From assembly GCA_023229825.1 (NCBI GenBank), contig JALNYN010000007.1, forward strand, positions 1 through 64,000: 64,000 bases of DNA. The letters are read 5' to 3'. Below the pieces are notes generated by a model, which did not search any database, was not told where the DNA came from, and was given only the letters and a program-made list of their open reading frames with translations. Position 1 is the stretch's first letter, and the number at the start of each line of letters is the position of its first letter. The translations under genes were made by a program, and so were the position numbers. This DNA is from Minisyncoccota bacterium. GTDB taxonomy: Bacteria; Patescibacteriota; Minisyncoccia; Phycocordibacterales; CAIJYI01. This document shows, piece by piece, positions 1-8,354 of this stretch.

Positions 1-111
1 TTGAGCATATCACTGTTTGATAAAACTCCTTTGCTAGAGCTATTTTCAGTAGACGGAGTACAACTTCCAGACAGTGGTTCCGTAAATATGGCTACACTGT
101 TTGATGGTTAA
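1..111 (+). CDS. C-terminal tail of an unknown protein (partial)
   Basis: The first frame is open from the window edge to a TAA at 109..111 and encodes about 36 residues ending in ATLFDG. Nothing in it identifies a family. It is called only because it is open from the edge and a bidirectional terminator lies about 160 bp further on. It could equally be a chance open stretch. Confidence 0.3.
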   Translation: MSISLFDKTPLLELFSVDGVQLPDSGSVNMATLFDG

Positions 112-270
112 CCGGACACTAGTGGTTGCAAACCCCGTCCGGCGACACTGATGAAAACATGATCTATGCACCGAGCTAATTACCAACCAAATTAATCCGG
201 CTATTACGCATATGCTAGAATTTGCAGCAGTGATGATCCCGGGGTGACACTGACCTTTTGTGAAAAAATA

Positions 271-297
271 AAACCCCTTCGTTGAAGGGGTTTTTGT
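271..297. terminator. bidirectional rho-independent terminator
   Basis: A 9-bp stem (AACCCCTTC / GAAGGGGTT) with a 3-nt loop is followed by TTTTT on the plus strand and by a T-rich run on the minus strand. It can end both the plus-strand gene at the edge and the minus-strand operon that finishes at 461. The remaining stretch from 112 to 460 shows no other gene. Confidence 0.7.
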
Positions 298-460
298 GGT
301 ACTGCTCTTTAAAGAACTGTTTCCCGTTCATTCATCTTAGACAACCGCGGATGCGGTGCCGCCGTAGAACTCTTTGGTATCTATCTTAAACACTCGTCGT
401 CACGAGGTCGCCGTAAGATGTTCGGGATTTTTTTGCCGCGCTTGTGCGCGAACTATTATA

Positions 461-1429
461 TTAGCAAGAGCCTTCGCTGACCAAAAATGGTCTGTGAAGT
501 TCTTTGATCCCTGCTAAAATGTTTTTGTCTTTGTTTTTTACGATATGACCGGTCGAAAGAAAAATTTCTTCACGGCCATTCGTTAAAGGCAAATACACTT
601 TATCCCTGATGCGAACAAGAATGTTCGCACGATCGATCGCTTCGAGGAGCGCTGCGTCCGAGAGCGTAAACTCGCGGAGCGTGCGGCCAAGGATCTCTTG
701 GTACTGCGTTCTCAAAGCGGCGATCTCTTTTTCGTGAGACTTCATTTCTTCTTCTTTTGAAAGAAGGAGATCTTTCATTTCACGATTAGATGCTTGAAGA
801 TACTTGATCCAAAAGGCAAGTACCAGTAACAAAAATACGAATAATAATCCAATGCTCAAAGTCAATTCCTTCGAAATGGTAAGACCGGGTGTCGCATCGG
901 GAACCGTTGCGGCCGCCGGAATTGATATTGGTTGATGGGAAACCGATACGGGGGCAACGGTAATTTCCGGAGGCACTGCAACCGCGGGGGCTACAGATAC
1001 GACCGTATATAAATTTTCCGCTCCGTTTTCGGCGCTTCTTTCATACGTTTTTTCTCCAATGACCACAGAGGAAGGAACAGAGTTTTCTGTATCGGACCAT
1101 ATGGCGTAGTAACTCGCATCTTCCGCAAGTTTCCCGGAAACCGGGATGGTTAAAATAAGTTTTGGGTTGTGGCTGACTTTGTCCTCGCTCAGTCCTTCGA
1201 CTTTTAGCCAGAGGGCGAAGTGTTCTTGATACTCAGGACTGCTGTAGAGCTGTCCGTTGTGTTCTTTTCCCAACTCGTTTTGATATACAAGATACCAATC
1301 GGAGTATGTGGAACCGTAGGATATCCCGTATTGTTTAACGGGGGTTACAACATAAGAAGCCTGTACTCCTGCGATTCCGAAGAATGCGAGGAGCACTGCC
1401 AATATGATTTTTGCGAATGCCTTACGCAT
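461..1429 (-). CDS. exported single-pass membrane protein with coiled coil
   Basis: 322 residues. An N-terminal signal peptide (about 1-24, ending AGVQA) precedes an extracellular part of about 160 residues with a Pro/Val/Ala-rich linker. A transmembrane segment follows at about 188-210 (LSIGLLFVFLLLVLAFWIKYL core), then a charged coiled coil (about 215-250) and a small cytoplasmic domain. No family is recognised. It is the last gene of the four-gene minus-strand operon read from the promoter near 4117. The layout, an outside domain tied through the membrane to a short inside domain, would fit anchoring or signalling, but that is inference. Confidence 0.75.
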   Translation of the reverse strand: MRKAFAKIILAVLLAFFGIAGVQASYVVTPVKQYGISYGSTYSDWYLVYQNELGKEHNGQLYSSPEYQEHFALWLKVEGLSEDKVSHNPKLILTIPVSGKLAEDASYYAIWSDTENSVPSSVVIGEKTYERSAENGAENLYTVVSVAPAVAVPPEITVAPVSVSHQPISIPAAATVPDATPGLTISKELTLSIGLLFVFLLLVLAFWIKYLQASNREMKDLLLSKEEEMKSHEKEIAALRTQYQEILGRTLREFTLSDAALLEAIDRANILVRIRDKVYLPLTNGREEIFLSTGHIVKNKDKNILAGIKELHRPFLVSEGSC

Positions 1430-1520
1430 CGTTATTACTCCAATTCAAGGCCCAAAGAGAAACCGCTTGTTTTTCGATAGATCGAAAATATCAAGACGAT
1501 TTGCCGTAAATATCTGATTT

Positions 1521-2165
1521 CTATCGTATCTCGGTAAATTTCACCGGGACTCTTTTTTGCCGTTCAAGAGCTTTTGGCTTTTGAACTTTTGAGACAACCG
1601 ATTCGGGAGGGGGATTTTCTATCTTTTGAGAAACCTCCGCCGCTTCCGGTTCTTTTATCGGTAACATCACTGTCGCCGTTTTTTCGTGCGTTATAATAGC
1701 CTTTTGACTTGGGAGGATGGGCTCATCCTCTGTAGCTCTTTGCACTGCATTGAGCGAAGCAAGCCCGCCCTCCGCAGCTTTAGCGGAGGAGGGGACCCAT
1801 TCTCCGTTTTTATTGCAAAGAGGCGTCGGCGGAAGGAATTTTTTTCCCGACACCGTAACGCTCGCCGTCATACAGTAGTTTCCGTCAGCAGCTCTGGCGA
1901 ATCCCTGATGCAAAACGGCGATCTCTTTACCTTTTTCAGATTTCCACACATCGGGAAAATTTCCGTTTGAGTGGACCTTCCGGATCCCGCTTACGATATC
2001 GTTCTTATCTTTCGCCGTGAGAGAAGAATGATCTTCTCCGCGGTCTACCAGTTGTTCGAGCGGCGTTTGAGGACGGAAAGAATCGGTCGATTCTCTGCGT
2101 CCTCCCGTTGACGAACAGCCTGATAAGATGATCGCGAGCAGGACAAAGAAAATTTTTTTCTTCAT
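1521..2165 (-). CDS. lipoprotein of unknown function
   Basis: 214 residues from the start at 2165, chosen because it places a classical lipoprotein signal (MKKKIFFVLLAIILSGC, lipobox LSGC) at the N-terminus; an upstream in-frame ATG at 2186 would add 7 residues. The mature part has a hydrophilic N-terminus, a middle section with two Cys, and a Lys/Pro-rich basic C-terminus. It lies 91 bp upstream of the coiled-coil membrane protein and 34 bp downstream of the 2200..3225 gene, so the set is probably co-transcribed. Lipid anchoring is well supported; function is unknown. Confidence 0.75.
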   Translation of the reverse strand: MKKKIFFVLLAIILSGCSSTGGRRESTDSFRPQTPLEQLVDRGEDHSSLTAKDKNDIVSGIRKVHSNGNFPDVWKSEKGKEIAVLHQGFARAADGNYCMTASVTVSGKKFLPPTPLCNKNGEWVPSSAKAAEGGLASLNAVQRATEDEPILPSQKAIITHEKTATVMLPIKEPEAAEVSQKIENPPPESVVSKVQKPKALERQKRVPVKFTEIR

Positions 2166-2199
2166 TTCTTCACCCATTTCCATCATTACTGACGTAATT

Positions 2200-3225
2200 T
2201 CATTTTTTTAAAGGTGATATTTCCACCCACTTTTTGCAGACTTTTTTTGGTTTTGCTTTTTTTGGTTGATGATTAACGACCTTTTTTACTATGATCGGTT
2301 TTTCAACCACCACGACTTCAGGGGGAACAAGTACCGGTTTTGGAGCATTCATTTCTTTGATTATCCGATTGATCTTTTGAACTTCAAGAGCAATGGGATG
2401 TCCTTCGGTCGGATTCGGCGCTTGTGCCAGAAAAATAACTTTCATTCCCAGACCAAAGCTTGAACTTGCCAGACCGTGATTTTTACCCCAGCTGAATATG
2501 CTTCCTGCCGCAACTCCGGCCGCGGGAATTCCGCTCACTTGCGGAGTTACCGATATACCGGATCCGTTTACCGCTGTGCCGTCATAGTAAGCATTGGTTT
2601 CGTATAAGATAACGGGAGTTACGTTGGCAAAGCCTGTTATGTGATCGCTCGCAAATCGGAGCGCTTCATTTATCAGTGTTTCCTGCAAAGTGATATCTTG
2701 TATTTCTTCGTCAAACAGTGTACGTATGGCTACATGCCCGATGCAATAATGGGTTGTTTCGGGAGACATGTTCTCTGCCGCAAAATCTCTCGCAATGTCC
2801 GTTACTTCGGGAGTGAAATCCGTCATGGCATTTTCTTCCGAACGGATCCTCACGAAATAATCGCGATAGGGCTGCCAAACCATAAGTCCGAAATCAGTAT
2901 CATCGGATACGGTTTTTGCACGGTCGCTGCGGAGTGAATTGACCGGAATGCCGCCTTTGCAAAAATTTGCGAAGACTTGCGCGTACCGGTTCGTTTTTTC
3001 CGCAAGGCCGATGCCTTTGATAAACGTATTCGGGTTAGGCATCACCGAAGGTGCGCCGTTCGGCATGAAGACAGGCTGACTCGCGTTCGTTACCGGGGCG
3101 TAATTGATCCCGCCCGTAGTTGCCGTAGCGCCCGCCCCCGCGTTCGTCTCAATGTTTTGGTCGGCAAAAGCGCTAAACGCAACAGCAAACCATAAACACA
3201 GTACAATCAACAGATTTTTTTTCAT
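2200..3225 (-). CDS. secreted protein of unknown function
   Basis: 341 residues with a clear signal peptide (1-21, cleavage after FSAFA). A Thr/Ala/Asn-rich low-complexity stretch follows, then a mixed alpha/beta domain of about 200 residues, a Pro/Val-rich segment, and a very basic C-terminal tail (Lys/Pro repeats, residues about 300-341). The basic tail could bind the cell wall or nucleic acid. No family recognised. It belongs to the same minus-strand operon as its neighbours. Confidence 0.75.
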   Translation of the reverse strand: MKKNLLIVLCLWFAVAFSAFADQNIETNAGAGATATTGGINYAPVTNASQPVFMPNGAPSVMPNPNTFIKGIGLAEKTNRYAQVFANFCKGGIPVNSLRSDRAKTVSDDTDFGLMVWQPYRDYFVRIRSEENAMTDFTPEVTDIARDFAAENMSPETTHYCIGHVAIRTLFDEEIQDITLQETLINEALRFASDHITGFANVTPVILYETNAYYDGTAVNGSGISVTPQVSGIPAAGVAAGSIFSWGKNHGLASSSFGLGMKVIFLAQAPNPTEGHPIALEVQKINRIIKEMNAPKPVLVPPEVVVVEKPIIVKKVVNHQPKKAKPKKVCKKWVEISPLKK

Positions 3226-3305
3226 GTATTACTCGCTTTTTCAGTTCAGAAATAAAAGGGAGAAGGGGGGAACCCCCTTCTCAATTATCGGTTTATTGCG
3301 GACGA

Positions 3306-3839
3306 TTAGTGGTGAACAGCCATATCGAGCCAAACCTTTCCGCCGTTTTCACCGGCAGAATGGGTCAGGTCGACCGCTTTATCAAAAGAAACAGCCGCAG
3401 CCTCTCCTTGGATATATATCGGGTCGATCCAGCCGTTCAACATCGTTTTACCTTGTACTTTTGTTAAGCTGTGGTTTATTGTTCCTTGCGGAGTTATGTT
3501 GGCGATTTGCGCTGTTCCGGCTTCGCCGGTTACATGTTTCGCATTGAGAGAGAGATCAACACCTCCTACAACACCGCTTTGTGCGGCAATAGAACCGGAA
3601 CCTTGGGCAAAAGTGCCCGCCATTCCGGTGGTTAATCCTTCCACTCCGTTTCCGCCTTTATAAATACCTGCGTTAATTTCCACTGAGTTGTGTGTTGCGA
3701 CCTGCGAAGATTGTCCCAAAGCCGTAGCATAGGAGACACTTCCGCCGGAAATATTCACTGTCGACGTCCCATGTTCCCCATGCGCGAAAAGCGGAGAGGA
3801 AGACAGTAGGAGCGTTATTGCAATGAGAATACTTTTCAT
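3306..3839 (-). CDS. small secreted Gly/Ala/Ser-rich protein
   Basis: 177 residues from the ATG at 3839, selected because it has an AAGGA ribosome-binding site and gives a standard signal peptide (cleavage after PLFA); the longer frame to 3959 has neither. The mature protein begins with a His/Glu-containing stretch (HGEHG) and is rich in Gly, Ser, Ala and Asn, as in surface fibres or adhesins, and ends in HH. First gene of the four-gene exported-protein operon. No family recognised. Confidence 0.75.
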   Translation of the reverse strand: MKSILIAITLLLSSSPLFAHGEHGTSTVNISGGSVSYATALGQSSQVATHNSVEINAGIYKGGNGVEGLTTGMAGTFAQGSGSIAAQSGVVGGVDLSLNAKHVTGEAGTAQIANITPQGTINHSLTKVQGKTMLNGWIDPIYIQGEAAAVSFDKAVDLTHSAGENGGKVWLDMAVHH

Positions 3840-3904
3840 TTTTTTTTCCTTTTCAAAGGTTGGTTGCAGAATTTGCCCGCGAAAACATTTTCTTGGACAT
3901 GGTT

Positions 3905-3927
3905 TCCTTTGCGGATTACCGCAAGGA
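3905..3927 (-). promoter_or_regulatory. hairpin in the long 5' leader of the exported-protein operon
   Basis: The predicted transcript from about 4096 has a leader of roughly 255 nt. It contains a GC-rich hairpin (CCTTGCGG / CCGCAAAGG type stem, 4-nt loop) here and a second one of the form TTTTTTCG / CGAAAAAA at about 3973..3998. The leader looks structured; no known riboswitch is recognised. Confidence 0.4.
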
Positions 3928-4102
3928 TTTCTTGTTTTTGGCCGGATGGCCTTAAACAAAGATCGGTGTAATTTTTTCGCGTGTTCAACGAAAAAATGCC
4001 TTGTTTTTACTGCATTTTATTGCATATGTAGATATTTTAATTTTCAAAGGACAATGCTTGTCAACACGAATATATGACTTTAGCAAGCACGTTTCGGTGT
4101 GT

Positions 4103-4131
4103 ATTGTATCAAATAGGATAATATTTGTCAA
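4103..4131 (-). promoter_or_regulatory. near-consensus sigma-70 type promoter, minus strand
   Basis: On the minus strand, TTGACA (4126..4131) is followed after exactly 17 bp by TACAAT (4103..4108). This predicts a start of transcription near 4096, reading into the four exported-protein genes ending at 461. Confidence 0.75.
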
Positions 4132-4245
4132 TACTAGCCTTCCAGAAAATCGCTATCCTTACTGAGTAAGCTATTCACTCATGAAAACAGCATGAAGTAA
4201 GAGCTTTACGGCAAGTCTTTTTCATGAACCCTTCATTCTGTCTCG

Positions 4246-4251
4246 TATACT
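4246..4251 (+). promoter_or_regulatory. possible -10 box for glmS
   Basis: TATACT lies 80 bp before the glmS start. No convincing -35 sits 17 bp upstream, so this is a weak call. No glmS ribozyme core was recognised in the leader. Confidence 0.25.
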
Positions 4252-4330
4252 GATGGATGGAGATCGATTTCCTCCCAGTCTGAGGAAAGTCATCACTGAT
4301 GTTTTAAAACAACAACCGGAGAAAAAAATT

Positions 4331-6172
4331 ATGTGTGGAATAGTTGGCGGCGTTTCAAATACGAACGTAATCCCCATCCTCATCGATGGGCTTGAACGTC
4401 TTGAGTATCGCGGATATGATTCTGCCGGCGTGGCAGCCGTTACCCCCGAAGGTATTTCATGCCTTCGCCGCCTCGGCAAGATCGAGGTACTGAGGGAAGC
4501 GCTTGAAGAAAATCCAATGAGCGCACTCGCCGGCATTGTGCATACCAGATGGGCGACGCACGGAAAACCGTCGGAAAAAAATGCTCACCCGCACGTGTCG
4601 CAAGCGGCGATCGCGGTGGTGCACAACGGGATCATCGAAAATCACGTGGCGCTTCGTGCTGTGCTCCGGGAAAAAGCTTATGAGTTTTCTTCGGACACGG
4701 ACACCGAAGTGATCGCGCATCTCGTGAACGAGCAGTGGAAGGGAGGAGGTTCTCTTTTATCGGCCGTGCAAAACGCGGTACAAGAACTTGAAGGCGCGTA
4801 TTCCATTGCCGTCATCAGCAAGAACGATCCTGAAAATATCGTGGCGGTACGAATGAAAAGCCCGCTCGTTATCGGTATAGGAAAGAACGGAAATTTTGTG
4901 GCTTCGGACGTGTCGGCGCTTATTTCCATCACGAATCAATTCGTATATCTGGAAGACGGCGATGTGGCCGACATTTATCAGGCGCACTTCGTCGTGTATG
5001 ATAAGACCGGAAAAAAAGTCGAACGTCCGATCAAAGTGAGCGATCTTTCACCGGAAGATGTCAGCCGGGGCGGATTTCTCCACTTCATGCAAAAAGAGAT
5101 ACACGAGCAGCCGGATGCGGTGTCTCGAGTACTCGACGGCCGGGTGAAAGACGGAAAAGTTTTGATCGAGGAAGCTTTCGGAAACAAAGCGGCGAAAATA
5201 TTCGCCCGAACGGAAGCGGTCCAGATCATCGCGTGCGGCACCAGCCACTATTCTTCTCTCGTTGCTCGGTATTGGATGGAGATGGAGTCGCTTGCGGATA
5301 TACCATGTCATGTGGATGTCGCGAGCGAGTGGCGTTATCGTAATCCGCGGCTGCATTCGCGCACGCTGTACGTATTCATCTCTCAATCGGGAGAAACCGC
5401 GGACACGCTCGCCTGTCTCAACATGGTAAAAGAGGGAAAACCGGAGGCGCATACCATCACGATATGCAACGTGCCGGAAAGTTCCATGACGCGCGAAGCG
5501 GAGTTGACCTTTTTAACAAAAGCGGGAGCGGAGATCGGAGTGGCATCGACGAAAGCGTTTACCACGCAGCTCGCGGCGCTCATGCTGCTTACGCTCGCCC
5601 TTGGACGCACGCGCGGAATGACGGCAAAAAAAGAAGCTGAGGTTATCGTTTCGCTTCTCACGGTTCCCGAAAAATTGCGCGAGGCGCTCTTGCTCGATGG
5701 AGAGCTCCGGCTGCTCGCGCCGGGATTTGGAAAGAAAGAACATGCGCTCTATCTCGGACGCGGATCGGAATATCCGATCGCGCTCGAAGGATCGCTGAAG
5801 ATGAAAGAAATTTCTTACATTCACGCGGAAGGATATCCGGCGGGAGAATTAAAACACGGACCGCTCGCGCTCGTCAATGAAGAGATGCCGGTCATCGCCG
5901 TCGCTCCGAATGACGTCCTTGTTGAAAAATTACAGTCGAACCTTAAGGAGGTTCGCGCCAGAAACGGACAATTATTTATTTTTGCATCTCCTGATGTGAA
6001 GATCGATCTCGATGAAGGTACGACGGTTATCGCACTGCCTCGCGTTGACGAGCTGGTAGCGCCGATCGTTTATGTAGTTCCTTTACAGTTGCTTGCCTAC
6101 CACGTTGCCGTAGCGCGCGGCAATAATGTAGACCAGCCGAGAAATTTGGCAAAATCAGTAACGGTGGAATAG
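4331..6172 (+). CDS. glmS: glutamine--fructose-6-phosphate aminotransferase (isomerising)
   Basis: 613 residues, the usual GlmS length (about 610). It makes glucosamine-6-phosphate from fructose-6-phosphate and glutamine, the first step toward UDP-GlcNAc and peptidoglycan. The start at 4331 places the catalytic Cys directly after Met (MCGIVGG), as the glutaminase domain requires; a longer frame from 4253 would bury it. The N-terminal half is the class II amidotransferase domain (RGYDSAG, HTRWATHG, NGIIEN motifs). The C-terminal half holds two SIS sugar-isomerase domains (ACGTSHYSS, SQSGETADT, GRGSEYPIALEG). A GGAG sequence precedes the start. It is read alone and closed by a strong terminator. 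Confidence 0.97.
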   Translation: MCGIVGGVSNTNVIPILIDGLERLEYRGYDSAGVAAVTPEGISCLRRLGKIEVLREALEENPMSALAGIVHTRWATHGKPSEKNAHPHVSQAAIAVVHNGIIENHVALRAVLREKAYEFSSDTDTEVIAHLVNEQWKGGGSLLSAVQNAVQELEGAYSIAVISKNDPENIVAVRMKSPLVIGIGKNGNFVASDVSALISITNQFVYLEDGDVADIYQAHFVVYDKTGKKVERPIKVSDLSPEDVSRGGFLHFMQKEIHEQPDAVSRVLDGRVKDGKVLIEEAFGNKAAKIFARTEAVQIIACGTSHYSSLVARYWMEMESLADIPCHVDVASEWRYRNPRLHSRTLYVFISQSGETADTLACLNMVKEGKPEAHTITICNVPESSMTREAELTFLTKAGAEIGVASTKAFTTQLAALMLLTLALGRTRGMTAKKEAEVIVSLLTVPEKLREALLLDGELRLLAPGFGKKEHALYLGRGSEYPIALEGSLKMKEISYIHAEGYPAGELKHGPLALVNEEMPVIAVAPNDVLVEKLQSNLKEVRARNGQLFIFASPDVKIDLDEGTTVIALPRVDELVAPIVYVVPLQLLAYHVAVARGNNVDQPRNLAKSVTVE

Positions 6173-6178
6173 AAACTC

Positions 6179-6212
6179 AACCGTCAGTGAAAATTCACTG
6201 ACGGTTTTTTTT
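6179..6212 (+). terminator. rho-independent terminator of glmS
   Basis: A perfect 10-bp stem (CCGTCAGTGA / TCACTGACGG) with an AAAT loop is followed by a run of eight T, starting 8 bp after the glmS stop. Confidence 0.9.
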
Positions 6213-6227
6213 GAAAAATATCGTTTT

Positions 6228-6303
6228 CGTCATTCCGGGCCGCGACCCGGAATCCACGTTTGTCGCGCACACTCTGGATTCCGGGTCGTAGCCCGGAATG
6301 ACG
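6228..6303. repeat. dispersed palindromic repeat, full copy
   Basis: Two GC-rich hairpins face each other: CGTCATTCCGGG...CCCGGAATCCACG and TGGATTCCGGG...CCCGGAATGACG. The outer ends CGTCATTCC and GGAATGACG are themselves inverted, so the whole 76 bp can also fold as one long stem. The same family recurs throughout the window in intergenic sites. Confidence 0.85.
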
Positions 6304-6327
6304 GTATGGTGAGCGGTCACACTACGA

Positions 6328-7062
6328 TCATTTTTTCGGAAAGAATGCCGATTCTTTTTTGCTCACTTTGATCGATGTTTCAAGAAGCGACTCGATCGTT
6401 CCCGCATCGTACCAATCGCCTTTCACGACAAAAAACTCCATCATGCCAGCATCAACATATTGATTCACCGCGTCGGTGACTTCGAGCTCTCCTCTTTTTG
6501 ACGGCGTTAATTTTTTTATGAATGAGAAGATGCGGCTGTCGAAAAAATACAAACCGGTCTGCGCAAAATCCGACTTCGGTTTTTTCGGCTTCTCCTCGAT
6601 CCGTACGATCTTCTTTCCTGTTCTGTCGAAAACTGGGACGCCGTACCGTTCCGGGTCTTTTACTTTTTTCAAAAAAATTCTCGCGCCGTCGGTAAAGGTT
6701 TCCGCCGATCTCGAAAAATCATCTTCAAAAATATTGTCCCCCAGAATAACAGCGACGTTTTCATTGTCCGAAAAATCCTCTGCGCACGAAAGCGCGTCGG
6801 CGATACCGGCATTGTTTTTATCTTGCACGGCAAAAGAAAGTTTCACTCCGCTTTCTTTTCCGGAACCGAGAAAATTGATGAAGTGTCCGACATGTTCGCG
6901 TCCGCAGACGATCATGATCTCGGTGATCCCCGCGCGCCGAAGGGTTTCAATAGGGTAGGAGATCATCGGCCGGCCGTATACCGGCAGGAGATGTTTGTTG
7001 GTGATGAGCGTCAGAGGACGAAGGCGCGTGCCAAGCCCTCCCGCAAGTACGATCCCTTTCAT
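6328..7062 (-). CDS. rmlA: glucose-1-phosphate thymidylyltransferase (short form)
   Basis: 244 residues. It transfers dTMP to glucose-1-phosphate to give dTDP-glucose. The nucleotidyltransferase signature is at the N-terminus (GIVLAGGLGTRLRPLT, residues 3-18), followed by NKHLLPVYGRPM, the metal-binding LGDN and the late EEKPKKPKSDFAQTGLYFFD block. It is about 45 residues shorter than the tetrameric RmlA type, matching the shorter forms lacking the extra C-terminal helices. It starts 5 bp after the stop of rmlB, so the two are one transcript feeding dTDP-sugar synthesis for surface polysaccharide. rmlC and rmlD are not in the window. Confidence 0.9.
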   Translation of the reverse strand: MKGIVLAGGLGTRLRPLTLITNKHLLPVYGRPMISYPIETLRRAGITEIMIVCGREHVGHFINFLGSGKESGVKLSFAVQDKNNAGIADALSCAEDFSDNENVAVILGDNIFEDDFSRSAETFTDGARIFLKKVKDPERYGVPVFDRTGKKIVRIEEKPKKPKSDFAQTGLYFFDSRIFSFIKKLTPSKRGELEVTDAVNQYVDAGMMEFFVVKGDWYDAGTIESLLETSIKVSKKESAFFPKK

Positions 7063-7067
7063 AAAAA

Positions 7068-8123
7068 TTATTTTATTTTTTTATTCCGCTTAATTTTTTG
7101 AGTAATGTGCGTATTAAAACCGGAGGTTTTTTTTCGTATCGCGCGGAGCCATTTTTCATTCGACAAGTACCAGCCGATCGTTTCCCGGAACGCTTTTTCA
7201 AAATCATATTCCGGAACCCAGCCGAGTTCCCGGCGAATTTTTGAACTGTCGATCGCGTATCGCCGGTCATGTCCGGGACGATCCGCCACAAATTCGAGGT
7301 GAGAATCATTCCGCTTGAAATACGAAAGGATCATGCGGGCGATAGTCAAGTTATCGAGTTCCGTATCTGCGCCGATACCGTAAGTTTCTCCGGGAATTCC
7401 TCGAATAAGGCAAAGCTCAAGCGCACGGCAATGATCCATGACATATATCCAGTCGCGCACATTTTTTCCGTCGCCGTATATCGGCAGCTTCTTATTCTCC
7501 ATCATGCGGGTAATACAGAAGGGTATTAATTTTTCCGGATATTGATTCGGCCCGTAATTATTGGAACAGTGCGTGACGACAACCGGAATTTTCCATGTCG
7601 AGAAATAGGAGCGACACAAAAGATCACCGCCCGCTTTGGTGGCAGCGTAGGGAGTATTCGGAGCAAAAACAGTTGTCTCCTCGAATTTTTGTTTAGAGCC
7701 GAGCGGTAAGCTGCCGAACACTTCATCGGTGCTGACCTCGACATATTTGAGGATTTTTTTTGATTCCTTTACCGATTCCAGAATATTGAATACTCCTTCC
7801 ACATTCGTGCGGACGAACTCAAGCGCTTCGCCGTGCACGCTTCGATCGACGTGAGTTTCTGCGGCAAAGTTTATGACAAAGTCAGGTTTGTATTCGGAAA
7901 AAACGGAGCGCACGTGTTTTTGATCTGCAATATCTCCTTTACTGAAAGAATATCGTTTGTCTTTGCTTACGTCTTTTACATTTTCCAAATTTCCGGAATA
8001 GGTGAGTTTATCGAAATTCACCGCTTTCACTTTTGGATATTTTGACAGGATAAGGCGAATAAAATTGGACCCGATAAATCCGGCTCCCCCAAAAACAAGG
8101 ACGGTTTTGCGATTGAGATCCAT
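7068..8123 (-). CDS. rmlB: dTDP-glucose 4,6-dehydratase
   Basis: 351 residues, a usual RmlB length. It converts dTDP-glucose to dTDP-4-keto-6-deoxyglucose. Visible motifs are the NAD-binding GGAGFIGSNF (residues 12-21), the VSTDEVFG segment carrying the Thr-Asp-Glu catalytic residues, the YAATKAGGD active-site Tyr-x3-Lys, and NNYGPNQYPEKLIP. The C-terminus ends in a basic tail (KIKRNKKIK) longer than in typical RmlB. Upstream gene of the rmlB-rmlA pair; no strong ribosome-binding site is seen before ATG 8123. Confidence 0.95.
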   Translation of the reverse strand: MDLNRKTVLVFGGAGFIGSNFIRLILSKYPKVKAVNFDKLTYSGNLENVKDVSKDKRYSFSKGDIADQKHVRSVFSEYKPDFVINFAAETHVDRSVHGEALEFVRTNVEGVFNILESVKESKKILKYVEVSTDEVFGSLPLGSKQKFEETTVFAPNTPYAATKAGGDLLCRSYFSTWKIPVVVTHCSNNYGPNQYPEKLIPFCITRMMENKKLPIYGDGKNVRDWIYVMDHCRALELCLIRGIPGETYGIGADTELDNLTIARMILSYFKRNDSHLEFVADRPGHDRRYAIDSSKIRRELGWVPEYDFEKAFRETIGWYLSNEKWLRAIRKKTSGFNTHITQKIKRNKKIK

Positions 8124-8181
8124 TTTGTTGGTTTAAGATAAACGATAATAGAGTTCTTTCAAAAGTTATGTCATTTATTCT

Positions 8182-8254
8182 GTCATTCCGGACTTGATCC
8201 GGAATCCACGTCCTGTGATATAACGTGGATCCCGGGTCGCTGCCCGGGATGACG
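8182..8254. repeat. dispersed palindromic repeat, full copy
   Basis: GTCATTCCGGACTTGATCCGG continues to CCACGT, followed by an 11-bp spacer and ACGTGGATCCCGGG...CCCGGGATGACG. It has the same two-hairpin architecture as the copy at 6228 and lies in the rmlB upstream region. Confidence 0.85.
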
Positions 8255-8313
8255 ACGGGCGACTTTTTAAAGAGATCTAATATACGCGTATCATATCCCA
8301 TTATATTTTACAA

Positions 8314-8347
8314 TGCAAAAAAAACGGGAGGGTGTTAAACCCTCCCG
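8314..8347 (-). terminator. terminator of the 8355..9548 gene
   Basis: On the minus strand, CGGGAGGG / CCCTCCCG stems with a short AT-rich loop are followed by eight T. It lies just downstream of the minus-strand membrane protein gene. Confidence 0.85.
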
Positions 8348-8354
8348 CGTGACA

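Noticed and set aside
4252..4330. glmS ribozyme in the glmS leader
   Set aside because: The leader is short and no ribozyme core was recognised.
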